From positions 5,248 through 69,247 of the forward strand of contig CAZMOK010000009.1 of NCBI GenBank assembly GCA_964567785.1: a stretch of DNA of 64,000 nucleotides. Direction: 5' to 3'. Shown here piece after piece: positions 8,011 through 16,405 of this stretch. Within the stretch, counting starts at the first letter, position 1, and each line of letters starts with the position of its first letter. A model generated the notes under the pieces. That model saw only the letters and a program-made list of their open reading frames with translations, was not told the origin of the DNA and ran no database searches. The translations under genes and the position numbers were made by a program. Source of the stretch: CAZMOK01 sp964567785. Its GTDB lineage: Bacteria > Bacteroidota > Bacteroidia > Bacteroidales > JAGOPY01.

Positions 8011-8550
8011 TTAACCTCTGTTTGCCGGCCTTTCGCCTGAGAATTGGTCCTCCTTGTGTTCAAAAAGCACATTGAAGGTTGTCAGGCTTCCGTAGATCCT
8101 TGTTATGTATTGTTGAAGGTTAACTTTTTCCTCTTCCGGGAGCTTACTGGCGTTTATTCGCTGTTCCATGACCCTTACACGATCGCGTACCATTACTATT
8201 TTATGGAAAAATGTTTCGATGGGTATCTCTTTACTCTGAAGATCGGGATTGCCGGGCTTCAGGATGAGTATGCCCCCTTCCCACTTCCCCCCCAGTTCAA
8301 CATATTCCTGGATATCGGAAAACTTCCTGAGTATTTTTACCAGTTCCTCTTCCACACGGGCAAAGCTGACCCTGTCAGAATCATCGGCAACAAATTCAAT
8401 GATCTCAAGCTTTTCATCAAGGGTCACTTCCTTCACCCCGTAATCGATAAAACATACTTCGTATGAATCCGTCCAGGCCTGGATAACAACACCGGTACCC
8501 ATTTCCGGATGCTTAACCCTGGATCCTGCTCCTAATATCAAGTTGTTCAT
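8011..8550 (-). CDS. Hypothetical protein with Tudor/KOW-like N-terminal domain
   Basis: 179 aa from the ATG at 8550. A longer reading frame exists, but its first 28 codons are translated repeat DNA (8551-8667), so the start at MNNLILGAG is chosen. The N-terminal 55 residues (GSRVKHPEMGTGVVIQ, then CFIDYGVKEVTLDEKLEII) look like the small beta-barrel found in CarD/TRCF and in the UvrD/PcrA C-terminus, which bind RNA polymerase or nucleic acid. The rest is helical, with VMEQRINASKLPEEEKVNLQ near the middle. It lies downstream of coaE on the same strand. Function unknown. Confidence 0.8.
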   Translation of the reverse strand: MNNLILGAGSRVKHPEMGTGVVIQAWTDSYEVCFIDYGVKEVTLDEKLEIIEFVADDSDRVSFARVEEELVKILRKFSDIQEYVELGGKWEGGILILKPGNPDLQSKEIPIETFFHKIVMVRDRVRVMEQRINASKLPEEEKVNLQQYITRIYGSLTTFNVLFEHKEDQFSGERPANRG

Positions 8551-8692
8551 GTTTTTGCTGTTGGCTGTTGGCTGATAGCTGATGGCCGTTAGCCGGTTAC
8601 TATTTTCATTAACCAATAACGAGCTACTAATCACCAGTTACCTATAACCAATAAGAATTACTATTTATTATTTACTGTTTATTATTTGCTTA
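8551..8692. repeat. Intergenic repeat block between coaE and the Tudor-like gene
   Basis: About 60 bases of iterated TTGGCTG/TAGCTGATGGC units, then TAACCAATAA-type units, then a TTACTATTTATTATTTACTG block that runs into the last codons and stop of coaE (stop at 8668-8670). It contains no gene. Confidence 0.65.
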
Positions 8693-9249
8693 TGTATTTC
8701 AATCACCTGAGGTACAACAAGTTGATTATCGTTATTATTTATAACGAAGTCTGATAGCTTTTCCTTTTCTTCCTGTGGCCACTGGTGTTTCTCACGGGCC
8801 GCCGCCTGCTCCCTGTCAATGTTGTCCCTCTGCATGATCCTCTTAATCCTTATATTACGGGGTGCCGAAACAGTTATCATAAGGTCGAGTATCCTGTACC
8901 TGCCCGTTTCAAAAAGAATGGCGGCCTCGTAAATAACATAAGGGGCTTTTTCATAACTCTTTTTCCATTCCCCGAACCGGGCCCTCACAAATGGGTGTAT
9001 CTGTCCGTTCAGCCACTCCAGCAGATCTTTGTCATTAAAAACAACCGAGGCTACTTTCTTAAGGTTAACCTCATTTCCATCAAATACTTCCCGGCCCAGT
9101 TTATCCTTTATGATCCTTTTGCCGCTTTCCAGTCTGTAAAACTCCTTTGCCTCCTCATCAGCATGGAAAGAGGGAATACCCAGCACCTGGAACACCTTAC
9201 AAACGGTTGATTTGCCGCTGCCGATATTTCCGGTTACACCTACGGTCAT
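8668..9249 (-). CDS. coaE: Dephospho-CoA kinase
   Basis: 193 aa. The Walker A loop GVTGNIGSGKST sits at residues 4-15. FHADEEAKEFYR (about 28-39) is the acceptor-binding region, and the lid contains RIKRIMQRDNIDREQAAAR. It performs the last step of coenzyme A synthesis, phosphorylating the 3'-OH of dephospho-CoA. Its ATG overlaps the ybbR stop by four bases (ATGA). The final residues (IINSK) and the stop are encoded by AT-rich repeat DNA, suggesting the 3' end was reshaped by the repeat. Confidence 0.96.
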   Translation of the reverse strand: MTVGVTGNIGSGKSTVCKVFQVLGIPSFHADEEAKEFYRLESGKRIIKDKLGREVFDGNEVNLKKVASVVFNDKDLLEWLNGQIHPFVRARFGEWKKSYEKAPYVIYEAAILFETGRYRILDLMITVSAPRNIRIKRIMQRDNIDREQAAAREKHQWPQEEKEKLSDFVINNNDNQLVVPQVIEIHKQIINSK

Positions 9250-10247
9250 TCTCTTATGATTATAAATTCGACCTTATTCGGGTTTACTCTTACATTCTTC
9301 ACTATCGAAGGGACTTTTTCAAGTGTTACCTTTGCCTTATCAGCTCCTTTTTCCATAGCAACATCAATATAAGCTATCGCTTCGAACATATTTTGCGAAA
9401 CTTCATTGTAATCTGATAAAGCTACCCAATAGGATATCCCGACTGTTTCAGGGAATATTTTAATACGGCTGAATTTGTCCGAAACCGGTACCACTCTTAC
9501 TTCAGAAATAGCTTCGGTAAACTCTTCCACCGGTATAATAACTTCAACTGCTTCAGGTTCTGATCTTACCTGCTTATGATTACCGGGTATAATAATTTCC
9601 GAGGTAAAGATTGATGAATCCTGGAGTCCTGACAAAACAACCGGTTCTATAAATACACTGCTGATGCTTTCGAGTGATGATTCCGGTCCCGTGAGCAATA
9701 TACTGTCAGGTATAATAGAGATCGAATCGTACAGCATCATCTGTTTAGCCAGGCTAACCTCTATATCGTGGACAACAGGTACCTTTTTGGAAACCTTATC
9801 TTCGAAGACGAACCTGAGTGTATCGGGCGAAATTGAAACGATACTGTAATCCAGTTGTTGCTGCCTTGTGATATAGTCGGTAAGGTGTGAAGGAAAGATA
9901 ACACCTGTGTACCTGGAGCCCTTTTTTTTGAGTGGCATGTTGGCCAGCGATATCCTGACAGGATTTCTTTGCCTTATGAATTTAATAAATAAAATATCGG
10001 ATGCCTTTTCTTCAAATCCAATATTCAGGTGCTGGTTGTCTCCTTTAATAAGTATTTTTCCTTCAGGCAGGTTGACCAGTTCCACCCGGTAACTGACTTC
10101 TGATACATTTTCTTCTGAAAGTTTGATCAGCATCCATATGAATATGGAGAGCACAAAACAGATCAGGAATACGTATAGTTGTTTCCTGCTTTTCTGGTCA
10201 GTTGGAAAGACTACCGATCTTATCCGGTCCAGTATGCCCGATTTCAA
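9246..10247 (-). CDS. YbbR-domain (CdaR-like) membrane-anchored protein
   Basis: 333 aa. One N-terminal membrane helix (about 24-42, LYVFLICFVLSIFIWMLI) is followed by an extracytoplasmic region of repeated beta YbbR-type domains with segments such as YRVELVNLPEGK and PVVHDIEVSLAKQ. In Firmicutes, YbbR/CdaR proteins regulate a diadenylate cyclase; no such cyclase is in the window. The start is a TTG at 10247: an in-frame TAA lies six codons upstream and the next Met is inside the membrane helix. It lies between yajC and coaE, a conserved Bacteroidota order, and is coupled to coaE. Confidence 0.85.
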   Translation of the reverse strand: MKSGILDRIRSVVFPTDQKSRKQLYVFLICFVLSIFIWMLIKLSEENVSEVSYRVELVNLPEGKILIKGDNQHLNIGFEEKASDILFIKFIRQRNPVRISLANMPLKKKGSRYTGVIFPSHLTDYITRQQQLDYSIVSISPDTLRFVFEDKVSKKVPVVHDIEVSLAKQMMLYDSISIIPDSILLTGPESSLESISSVFIEPVVLSGLQDSSIFTSEIIIPGNHKQVRSEPEAVEVIIPVEEFTEAISEVRVVPVSDKFSRIKIFPETVGISYWVALSDYNEVSQNMFEAIAYIDVAMEKGADKAKVTLEKVPSIVKNVRVNPNKVEFIIIRE

Positions 10248-10279
10248 AACACCTGCTCTTTAGTGCAGAAAAATACTGC

Positions 10280-10615
10280 CTATCTCCTTTGGGTTTCACT
10301 CAACTGTGATGTTGAATCCATGGCAATGGCCGACTTGTCGAAAGTAAGTTTCATCTGGTTGCCTACATCCACAACAACCTGCTTCTCTTTTATCTCAACT
10401 ATTTTGCCGTGTATTCCCCCAATTGTGATGATCTTGTCCCCTTTATTCAGGTTTTCCCTGAATTTACGCTGCTCTTTTGATTTTTTCATCTGTGGCCTGA
10501 TGAAGAAAAGATAGAAAACCACAATGATAAGGATAAGGGGAAGAAAAGACATGATACCGCCACCCTCTTCTCCTTCAGAGGGCATGAATAATAAAATGTT
10601 TAAAAGATCGAACAT
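10280..10615 (-). CDS. yajC: Preprotein translocase subunit YajC
   Basis: 111 aa. A single membrane helix (about 18-38, SFLPLILIIVVFYLFFIRPQ) is followed by the YajC signature RPQMKKSKEQRKFRENLNKG and a basic/beta cytoplasmic domain (GDKIITIGGIHGKIVEI). YajC associates with SecDF and the SecYEG translocon in the inner membrane. It lies 19 bases after the DUF1573 gene and 32 before ybbR, so it is within one operon. Confidence 0.95.
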   Translation of the reverse strand: MFDLLNILLFMPSEGEEGGGIMSFLPLILIIVVFYLFFIRPQMKKSKEQRKFRENLNKGDKIITIGGIHGKIVEIKEKQVVVDVGNQMKLTFDKSAIAMDSTSQLSETQRR

Positions 10616-10634
10616 ATTTTTTTAAGTTAAGTAA

Positions 10635-11102
10635 TTAATAATCTCTTTCAGGTACAACTACCTGGGCTTTAATGTTAAGAACTGTTTTACTGGGTTGGGT
10701 ATTAGCGAGCACCGTGACTGACTTATACTGGTAACCGCTTCTTCCTTCGCTGTTGAAAGTGACGTTAATGTAGTTTTCTTCCCCCGGTTTTATCGGTTTT
10801 TCAGGATATTCGGTTGCCGTGCATCCACAACTTGCGGTTATGTCTGCAATTATCAGGTCTGACATACCGCTGTTTTCGAATTTAAAAGCGTATGTCACAA
10901 CTTCTCCCCGGATTACCTTTCCGAAATCATGTAAATCCTGCTTAAAGTCCAGTACGGGAAGATTGGCTGTGTTCACCTCACCCCCGGCAGTGTTGGGCAT
11001 TGTCACGACATCTCCCGGTATGGGTTTGTCATTATTCGAGTTGCATGATGCAATCAATAAGCTTAAGGTAAGTGCTGCGAGTATGTGTATTATCTTTCTC
11101 AT
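10635..11102 (-). CDS. DUF1573 lipoprotein
   Basis: 155 aa. Lipoprotein signal with lipobox LIASC (Cys at about 20), then an immunoglobulin-like DUF1573 domain: LDFKQDLHDFGKVIRGEVV, the hallmark ITASCGCTATEYP (Cys pair), and PGEENYINVTFNSEGRSG. DUF1573 proteins are very common in Bacteroidota envelopes; their function is not established. It heads the yajC - ybbR - coaE operon. Confidence 0.88.
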   Translation of the reverse strand: MRKIIHILAALTLSLLIASCNSNNDKPIPGDVVTMPNTAGGEVNTANLPVLDFKQDLHDFGKVIRGEVVTYAFKFENSGMSDLIIADITASCGCTATEYPEKPIKPGEENYINVTFNSEGRSGYQYKSVTVLANTQPSKTVLNIKAQVVVPERDY

Positions 11103-11128
11103 TTTTTTCTGTCGGACAATAGTGTTTG

Positions 11129-11136
11129 CAAAATTA
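11129..11136 (-). promoter_or_regulatory. -7 promoter core for the DUF1573-yajC-ybbR-coaE operon
   Basis: Minus-strand TAATTTTG, 27 bases before the ATG at 11102; expected start near 11122. Confidence 0.5.
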
Positions 11137-11168
11137 CAATATTGATTTGAAGTAAAAAGAAAACCGGA

Positions 11169-12218
11169 TCAGTTACCGCTTCCTATAATAGTGACAGCTC
11201 CCCTGAAAACATCCTCCTTGAATATGCCTGCTGCCCTGATTATGTAAAAGTAAGTTCCATCAGGCTGGCTTCCGCCATCCCAGTCGTTATTGTAGCCACT
11301 GGCCTCATAGACTTTTTCACCCCACCGGTTCACGATAACCACCTCGTTTGTAATGTATTTATCGAGGTTGGGGACTTCAAACGTATCATTTACACCGTCG
11401 CCGTTGGGTGTGAAAACATTCGGGACTTCGATCTCCAGTTCACGGACCTGGATGGTTATATACTCCACCGAGTCACAATTATCAATGGTGGTGTAGGCAA
11501 ACTTAACTGTATCCGATTCATTGAATGTATGAGTAGGGAAAGTTTCAGTTGAAGTAGTTCCGTTGCCGAAATCCCAGTAAAAGTTGGTCAGCGGGATGGA
11601 ATCAGCCGATTTATTTTCATAAAAGAAGGTTACCCTGGGATTCACGGTAAATACAGAATCCTGCGGATCACTTGTTATCTCTATTTCAGGAATATCAAAT
11701 GACTCCACAAGAAAGGTGGTATCGTAGATGCAAACAGTGTCGTAAACCAGCAGTGAGTATTCCGAATCGCTGCAAAGCCCTAGTGCCGTTGATGAATCAT
11801 TGGGCGCAACATCAGCCGACCATTCATAGCTGTAAGGTGGATATCCGCCTTCCACACTTGCTTTAACTTGTGATTTACATTCATAGGGACAGCCAGTGTT
11901 CAGTTGTTCCATGGTAATCACCATCATAGGATGGACAGTCAGGTTAACGCTGTCGCTGCAGACAAATGAAGTGTCCTCTCTTGTGTAAATGTCCAGGTAC
12001 ACAGTCATGGGGCTCCATGTTTCCAGCTCAACAAATGGAAGGGTGCTGAGTTCTCCCTCAGGTGTAAATCTGAAAAGATGGTCTGTTGAATTCCCTGTGA
12101 ATACAGTGAACGACTGCCCGGCACATACCACAGTATCAAATACTTCAATCTCACAGGTCAATTGCGCTGTAGAATGAAGGGTTATCATGGAGAACAAGAG
12201 AAGCAGGATCTTTTTCAT
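11169..12218 (-). CDS. Secreted protein with T9SS type B (gliding-motility-associated) C-terminal domain
   Basis: 349 aa from the ATG at 12218, where MKKILLLLFSMITLHSTAQ forms a clear Sec signal peptide; an upstream ATG at 12251 would bury it. The middle is beta-rich with PKD-like character (NFYWDFGNGTTSTETFPTH at about 215-233). The C-terminal 85 residues carry the type B sorting domain: PNVFTPNGDGVNDTFEVPN, IVNRWGEKVYEASGY, WDGGSQPDGTYFYIIRA. Such proteins cross the outer membrane through the type 9 system and may be attached to the surface. The cargo function is unknown. Cys residues are numerous for an extracellular protein. Confidence 0.88.
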   Translation of the reverse strand: MKKILLLLFSMITLHSTAQLTCEIEVFDTVVCAGQSFTVFTGNSTDHLFRFTPEGELSTLPFVELETWSPMTVYLDIYTREDTSFVCSDSVNLTVHPMMVITMEQLNTGCPYECKSQVKASVEGGYPPYSYEWSADVAPNDSSTALGLCSDSEYSLLVYDTVCIYDTTFLVESFDIPEIEITSDPQDSVFTVNPRVTFFYENKSADSIPLTNFYWDFGNGTTSTETFPTHTFNESDTVKFAYTTIDNCDSVEYITIQVRELEIEVPNVFTPNGDGVNDTFEVPNLDKYITNEVVIVNRWGEKVYEASGYNNDWDGGSQPDGTYFYIIRAAGIFKEDVFRGAVTIIGSGN

Positions 12219-12248
12219 ATCGGCTAACCCGGTCGAAATACGAAGGTG

Positions 12249-12256
12249 CAAAGTTA
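12249..12256 (-). promoter_or_regulatory. -7 promoter core for the T9SS cargo gene
   Basis: Minus-strand TAACTTTG; expected start near 12242, giving about 24 bases of leader before the ATG at 12218. This also supports the chosen start. Confidence 0.5.
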
Positions 12257-12464
12257 TAAAATTATTCCGTCTGATGCGGCAACACGAATGTAACGCAACT
12301 TCTGCAGAAATATTTTTTTCAGCTCCTTACCTTACTACCTGTTTAAGAAATTAAAGGGTGACAAATATTCATAAAATAAGTGATGGCAAACATTTTGATT
12401 ACCCTAATAATGAAAATAATGAGGAATTGTGAGAAACGGATTGAAATAGAAAGGAGAAAAGAAC

Positions 12465-15056
12465 ATGAACTTTAACAACTTCACAATAAAATCGCAGGAG
12501 GCCGTTCAACGGGCTCAGCAGATAGCTGCTTCAAATGAACAGCAGTCGATCGAGACCTCTCATCTGCTTAAAGGTATGCTTGAGGTGGATGAGAATGTTG
12601 TGCCATTCCTGCTGAAAAAGCTGGATGTCAATATGCCCGTCTTCAACCAGGCACTTGGCAGGATCGCATCATCCTATCCTAAGGTTACCGGCGGTGAGCA
12701 ATACTTGTCGTCTGATGCAAACCAGGCTTTGCAAAAGGCATCGCGTTACCTGAAGGAATTCAAAGACCAGTTCGTATCGATCGAGCATATCCTGCTGGGG
12801 ATAATGGACGGGAAGGATGAAACGGCGCGCTTGCTGAAGGATAATGGTATTACAGAGAAAAACCTGAAAGCCGCCGTACATGAATTAAGAAAAGGTTCCT
12901 CGGTGAACAGCCAGACTGCGGAAGAGACATATAATGCACTGAACCGTTATGCCAGGAACCTGAACCAGCTTGCAAGGGAAGGGAAGCTCGACCCGGTGAT
13001 AGGCCGCGATGATGAAATACGCAGGATACTGCAGATCTTGTCTCGCAGGACAAAAAACAATCCGATCCTGATAGGGGAGCCCGGAACAGGTAAAACTGCC
13101 ATTGCCGAAGGCCTTGCACACAGGATCATCAACGGCGATGTGCCTGAAAACCTTAAAACGAAGCAAATCTACTCTCTCGATATGGGCGCACTTATAGCCG
13201 GTGCAAAATATAAGGGTGAATTCGAGGAAAGATTGAAAAGCGTAGTTAAGGAAGTGGTAGGTTCCGACGGTGAAATTGTGCTTTTCATCGATGAGATCCA
13301 TACATTGGTTGGTGCAGGCGCCTCGGAGGGGGCCATGGATGCTGCAAATATTCTTAAGCCAGCCCTTTCGCGCGGCGAGCTTCGTGCAATAGGGGCAACC
13401 ACCTTAAAAGAATACCAGAAGTATTTTGAGAAGGACAAAGCCCTTGAAAGAAGGTTCCAGATAGTCATGGTTGATGAGCCTGATGAAGCGGATGCTGTTT
13501 CCATTCTCAGGGGATTGAAGGAAAGATATGAAACACACCATCATGTAAGGATCAAAGACGAGGCAATCATTGCGGCAGTCGAACTGTCTCACCGCTATAT
13601 TTCCGACAGGTTTCTGCCCGATAAGGCCATTGACCTGATCGACGAGGCAGCTTCAAAGCTTAGGCTCGAGATCAATTCACTGCCCGAGGACCTCGAAGTG
13701 ACCGAACGCCGGATCAGGCAGCTAGAGATCGAAAGGGAGGCCATAAGGCGTGAAAAGGACAAAGAAAAAGAAAAGTCGCTTGACGAAGAGATCGCGAACC
13801 TCAACGATGAAAGGAACAGGCTCAGGGCCAAATGGAATGCGGAAAAAGAGATCGTCGACAAGATCCAGGAGACCAAATCACAGATTGAGGAATTGAAGCT
13901 CCAGGCTGAAAGAGCCGAACGGGAAGGCGATTTCGGTAAAGTTGCCGAGCTAAGGTATGGAAAGATCAAGCAGTCGGAAGAGCTGCTTATTGAATTAAAG
14001 AATACGCTTGACCGGGAGCAGGGTGATCATCCTATGATCAACGAGGAGGTTGGAAGCGAAGAGATCGCTGAGATCGTTTCAAGGTGGACAGGTATCCCTG
14101 TGAGCAAGATGCTTCAAAGTGAAAGGGAGAAGCTACTCAATCTTGAAAGTGAGTTACATAAAAGAGTTGTGGGACAAGACGAGGCCATCACCGCCCTTTC
14201 CGATGCAATAAGAAGAAGCAGGGCAGGGCTTCAGGATGTCCGAAGGCCCATAGGTTCATTCATTTTCCTTGGTACAACCGGTGTTGGTAAGACAGAGCTT
14301 GCTAAAGCCCTGGCCGAATTTCTCTTTAATGATGAGAATGCCATGGTAAGGATCGATATGTCGGAATACCAGGAACGCCATACAGTTTCAAGACTGATCG
14401 GAGCGCCTCCCGGATATGTTGGGTATGATGAAAGCGGCCAGCTCAGTGAAGCTGTAAGAAGAAAACCATACAGTGTTGTTCTGCTGGATGAGATCGAGAA
14501 AGCCCACCCCGATATCTTCAATATTTTGCTGCAGGTTCTGGATGATGGCAGGCTTACGGATAATAAGGGAAGGGTGGTCGATTTCAAGAATACCATTATC
14601 ATCATGACCTCAAACCTCGGTTCACATATTATCCAGGAAAAGCTGGGCGGCTCGAAGGGTAAGAGCCAGGAGGCTGTTTTTGATGAAACAAGGAACGAAG
14701 TATTCCAGTTGTTAAGGAAGACCATTCGCCCCGAATTCCTTAACAGGATTGATGAGATCATTATGTTCAAGCCGCTGACCGGCGACGAAATTAAGGATGT
14801 TGTAAGACTTCAGGTTAATCAGGTTCAGCAGCTTATGAAGAAAAACGGGTTGAATCTCGAAGTCTCTGATGAGGCCGTTGAACTTGTTTCCGAACAGGGA
14901 TTTGATCCGCAGTTTGGGGCAAGGCCCGTAAAAAGGGTGATCCAGAGAAACATACTGAATGAGCTGTCGAAGATGATCCTCGGGGGTAAGATAAACAGCG
15001 AGGAAACAATTCTGATAGATGCTAAGGAGGGGAGGCTTTCTTTTAAGAACAAATAA
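12465..15056 (+). CDS. clpB: ATP-dependent disaggregase ClpB
   Basis: 863 aa, full length. The Clp N domain (1-145) leads into AAA-1 with Walker A GEPGTGKT (about 204-211) and Walker B VLFIDEIHTL. A long middle coiled coil (about 405-520) distinguishes ClpB from ClpA/C. AAA-2 follows, with GTTGVGKT (about 604-611) and VLLDEIEKAHPD, ending in the C-terminal D2-small domain. It rescues aggregated protein with DnaK. The leader is unusual in having a purine run AGAAAGGAGAAAAG just before the ATG. No CIRCE element or clear TAnnTTTG core was found in the 213-base upstream gap. It converges on ychF with six bases between. Confidence 0.97.
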   Translation: MNFNNFTIKSQEAVQRAQQIAASNEQQSIETSHLLKGMLEVDENVVPFLLKKLDVNMPVFNQALGRIASSYPKVTGGEQYLSSDANQALQKASRYLKEFKDQFVSIEHILLGIMDGKDETARLLKDNGITEKNLKAAVHELRKGSSVNSQTAEETYNALNRYARNLNQLAREGKLDPVIGRDDEIRRILQILSRRTKNNPILIGEPGTGKTAIAEGLAHRIINGDVPENLKTKQIYSLDMGALIAGAKYKGEFEERLKSVVKEVVGSDGEIVLFIDEIHTLVGAGASEGAMDAANILKPALSRGELRAIGATTLKEYQKYFEKDKALERRFQIVMVDEPDEADAVSILRGLKERYETHHHVRIKDEAIIAAVELSHRYISDRFLPDKAIDLIDEAASKLRLEINSLPEDLEVTERRIRQLEIEREAIRREKDKEKEKSLDEEIANLNDERNRLRAKWNAEKEIVDKIQETKSQIEELKLQAERAEREGDFGKVAELRYGKIKQSEELLIELKNTLDREQGDHPMINEEVGSEEIAEIVSRWTGIPVSKMLQSEREKLLNLESELHKRVVGQDEAITALSDAIRRSRAGLQDVRRPIGSFIFLGTTGVGKTELAKALAEFLFNDENAMVRIDMSEYQERHTVSRLIGAPPGYVGYDESGQLSEAVRRKPYSVVLLDEIEKAHPDIFNILLQVLDDGRLTDNKGRVVDFKNTIIIMTSNLGSHIIQEKLGGSKGKSQEAVFDETRNEVFQLLRKTIRPEFLNRIDEIIMFKPLTGDEIKDVVRLQVNQVQQLMKKNGLNLEVSDEAVELVSEQGFDPQFGARPVKRVIQRNILNELSKMILGGKINSEETILIDAKEGRLSFKNK

Positions 15057-15062
15057 TTCAGG

Positions 15063-16160
15063 TTACACATTGAAAAGGATATGCAGCATATCGCCTTCCC
15101 TTACAATGTAATTCTTGCCCTCTACATGTAATTTGCCGGCATCCTTAACAGCCTGTTCGGATCCCAGTGAGATAAAATCATCATATTTTATGACCTCCGC
15201 CCTGATGAAGCCCCTTTCAAGATCGCTGTGTATGGCCCCGGCAGCCTGCCGGGCAATCATGCCCTTTTTGATCGTCCAGGCCCTGGTCTCTTTAGGCCCG
15301 GTAGTGAAAAATGACTGGAGGTTGAGTATCTTGTACGCAGACCTGATCAGCTTGTTCACACCCGGCTCGACCAGGCCTGCATCGGCCAGGAACTCCTTCC
15401 TGTCTTCCTCGCTGTCGAGCTCAGCGATCTCCGCCTCGAGCTGGCCGGCAATGATCAGCACCTCTGAATTTTCTGATCTTACCGCCTCCTTCACCGCTTC
15501 AACGTATTTGTTTCCGCTGTTTGCCGAGGCATCGTCCACATTACAGACATAGATCACAGGCTTGTCGCTGAGCAGGAAGAGGTCGCCAAGGTTTTTTTTC
15601 TCATCTTCCGAAATATCGAACGTCCTTATAGGTTGCATGTTCTCAAGATGATCTTTAAAAGCCTGAAGGATGTCCAGTTCGTGTTTTATTGCTTTTTCTC
15701 CCGATTTAGCAGCCTTTTCGGTCCTTTCTATTTTCCGTTCCACCATCTCCAGGTCCTTTAACTGGAGCTCAAAATCCACTATCTCTTTATCTCTTACAGG
15801 GTCAACAGAACCTTCAATGTGAGAAAGATCATCATCATCAAAACACCTGAGTACGTGGATAAGGGCATCGGTTTGTTGTATGTCGTTAAGGAACACATTG
15901 CCAACCCCTTCACCATGGCTTGACCCTTTGGTAAGACCAGGTATATCAACAATATCAACTGTTGCGGGCACAACTTTGGCGCTTTTTGTGATCTTGTTGA
16001 TCTCGTACAGCCTGGGATCGGGAACCTCGACCATACCTATATTCGACTTGCTGGCACTGAAGGCATAATTGCTTGCCTGTGCCTTAGTATTTGACATACA
16101 ATTGAATATGGTCGTCTTGCCAATATTTGTGACCCCTACAATCCCACACTTTAATGCCAT
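15063..16160 (-). CDS. ychF: Ribosome-associated ATPase YchF (OLA1 family)
   Basis: 365 aa. G1 loop GIVGVTNIGKTTIFN (about 7-21), G3 DIVDIPGLTKGSSHGEG (about 70-86), an internal helical hairpin (about 130-200), and the C-terminal TGS domain ending VREGDMLHILFNV. YchF proteins hydrolyse ATP rather than GTP and bind ribosomes. The G1 Asn (canonical members have VGLPNVGKST) is family-compatible. Its own -7 core lies at 16212-16219. Its 3' end nearly touches that of clpB. Confidence 0.96.
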   Translation of the reverse strand: MALKCGIVGVTNIGKTTIFNCMSNTKAQASNYAFSASKSNIGMVEVPDPRLYEINKITKSAKVVPATVDIVDIPGLTKGSSHGEGVGNVFLNDIQQTDALIHVLRCFDDDDLSHIEGSVDPVRDKEIVDFELQLKDLEMVERKIERTEKAAKSGEKAIKHELDILQAFKDHLENMQPIRTFDISEDEKKNLGDLFLLSDKPVIYVCNVDDASANSGNKYVEAVKEAVRSENSEVLIIAGQLEAEIAELDSEEDRKEFLADAGLVEPGVNKLIRSAYKILNLQSFFTTGPKETRAWTIKKGMIARQAAGAIHSDLERGFIRAEVIKYDDFISLGSEQAVKDAGKLHVEGKNYIVREGDMLHILFNV

Positions 16161-16211
16161 ATTTTTCTTGCTCTGTTTTTAATTGAGTTTTGAATGATCT
16201 TTAATCGGGAA

Positions 16212-16219
16212 CAAAATTA
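16212..16219 (-). promoter_or_regulatory. -7 promoter core for ychF
   Basis: Minus-strand TAATTTTG; expected start near 16205, about 45 bases of leader before the ATG at 16160. Confidence 0.5.
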
Positions 16220-16279
16220 CTGTATTTGTATCAGTCTAAAAATCAATAAAATTTATTTTTTAAATAGAGAATAGTTGTC

Positions 16280-16287
16280 TATCTTTG
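16280..16287 (+). promoter_or_regulatory. -7 promoter core for rpsA
   Basis: TATCTTTG followed by a C-rich start region (CACCCC), a pattern common at strong Bacteroidota promoters of translation genes. Expected start is near 16294, which leaves a leader of about 112 bases. A T-rich stretch lies at the -33 position. Confidence 0.6.
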
Positions 16288-16301
16288 CACCCCGATTTTC
16301 A

Positions 16302-16390
16302 GCCGGGTTGTGTTTACCTGCGTCCACCCGGCTTTTGTAAATTGTTAAACCGGTTTTATCAATTGGCAGGCGCAGGACAGGTGATAAAAC
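16302..16390 (+). promoter_or_regulatory. Structured 5' leader of rpsA, possible autoregulatory element
   Basis: Two perfect stems lie between the promoter and the rpsA ATG. Hairpin 1 is GCCGGGT (16302-16308) with ACCCGGC (16326-16332), followed by TTTT. Hairpin 2 is GTTTTATCA (16353-16361) with TGATAAAAC (16382-16390), ending 15 bases before the start. The hairpin 1 loop has CCTGCG (16317-16322), exactly complementary to CGCAGG (16371-16376) in the hairpin 2 loop, so a loop-loop contact is possible. S1 is known to repress its own synthesis in proteobacteria; a comparable control here is inference. Confidence 0.55.
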
Positions 16391-16405
16391 ACAGTAATTT
16401 TTTTA

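Noticed and set aside
12252..12464. CIRCE or other heat-shock operator before clpB
   Set aside because: No TTAGCACTC/GAGTGCTAA inverted repeat or similar element is present in the gap.
12669..15070. Several antisense frames inside clpB
   Set aside because: The plus strand encodes an intact, highly conserved ClpB; the opposite frames have no motif or start context.
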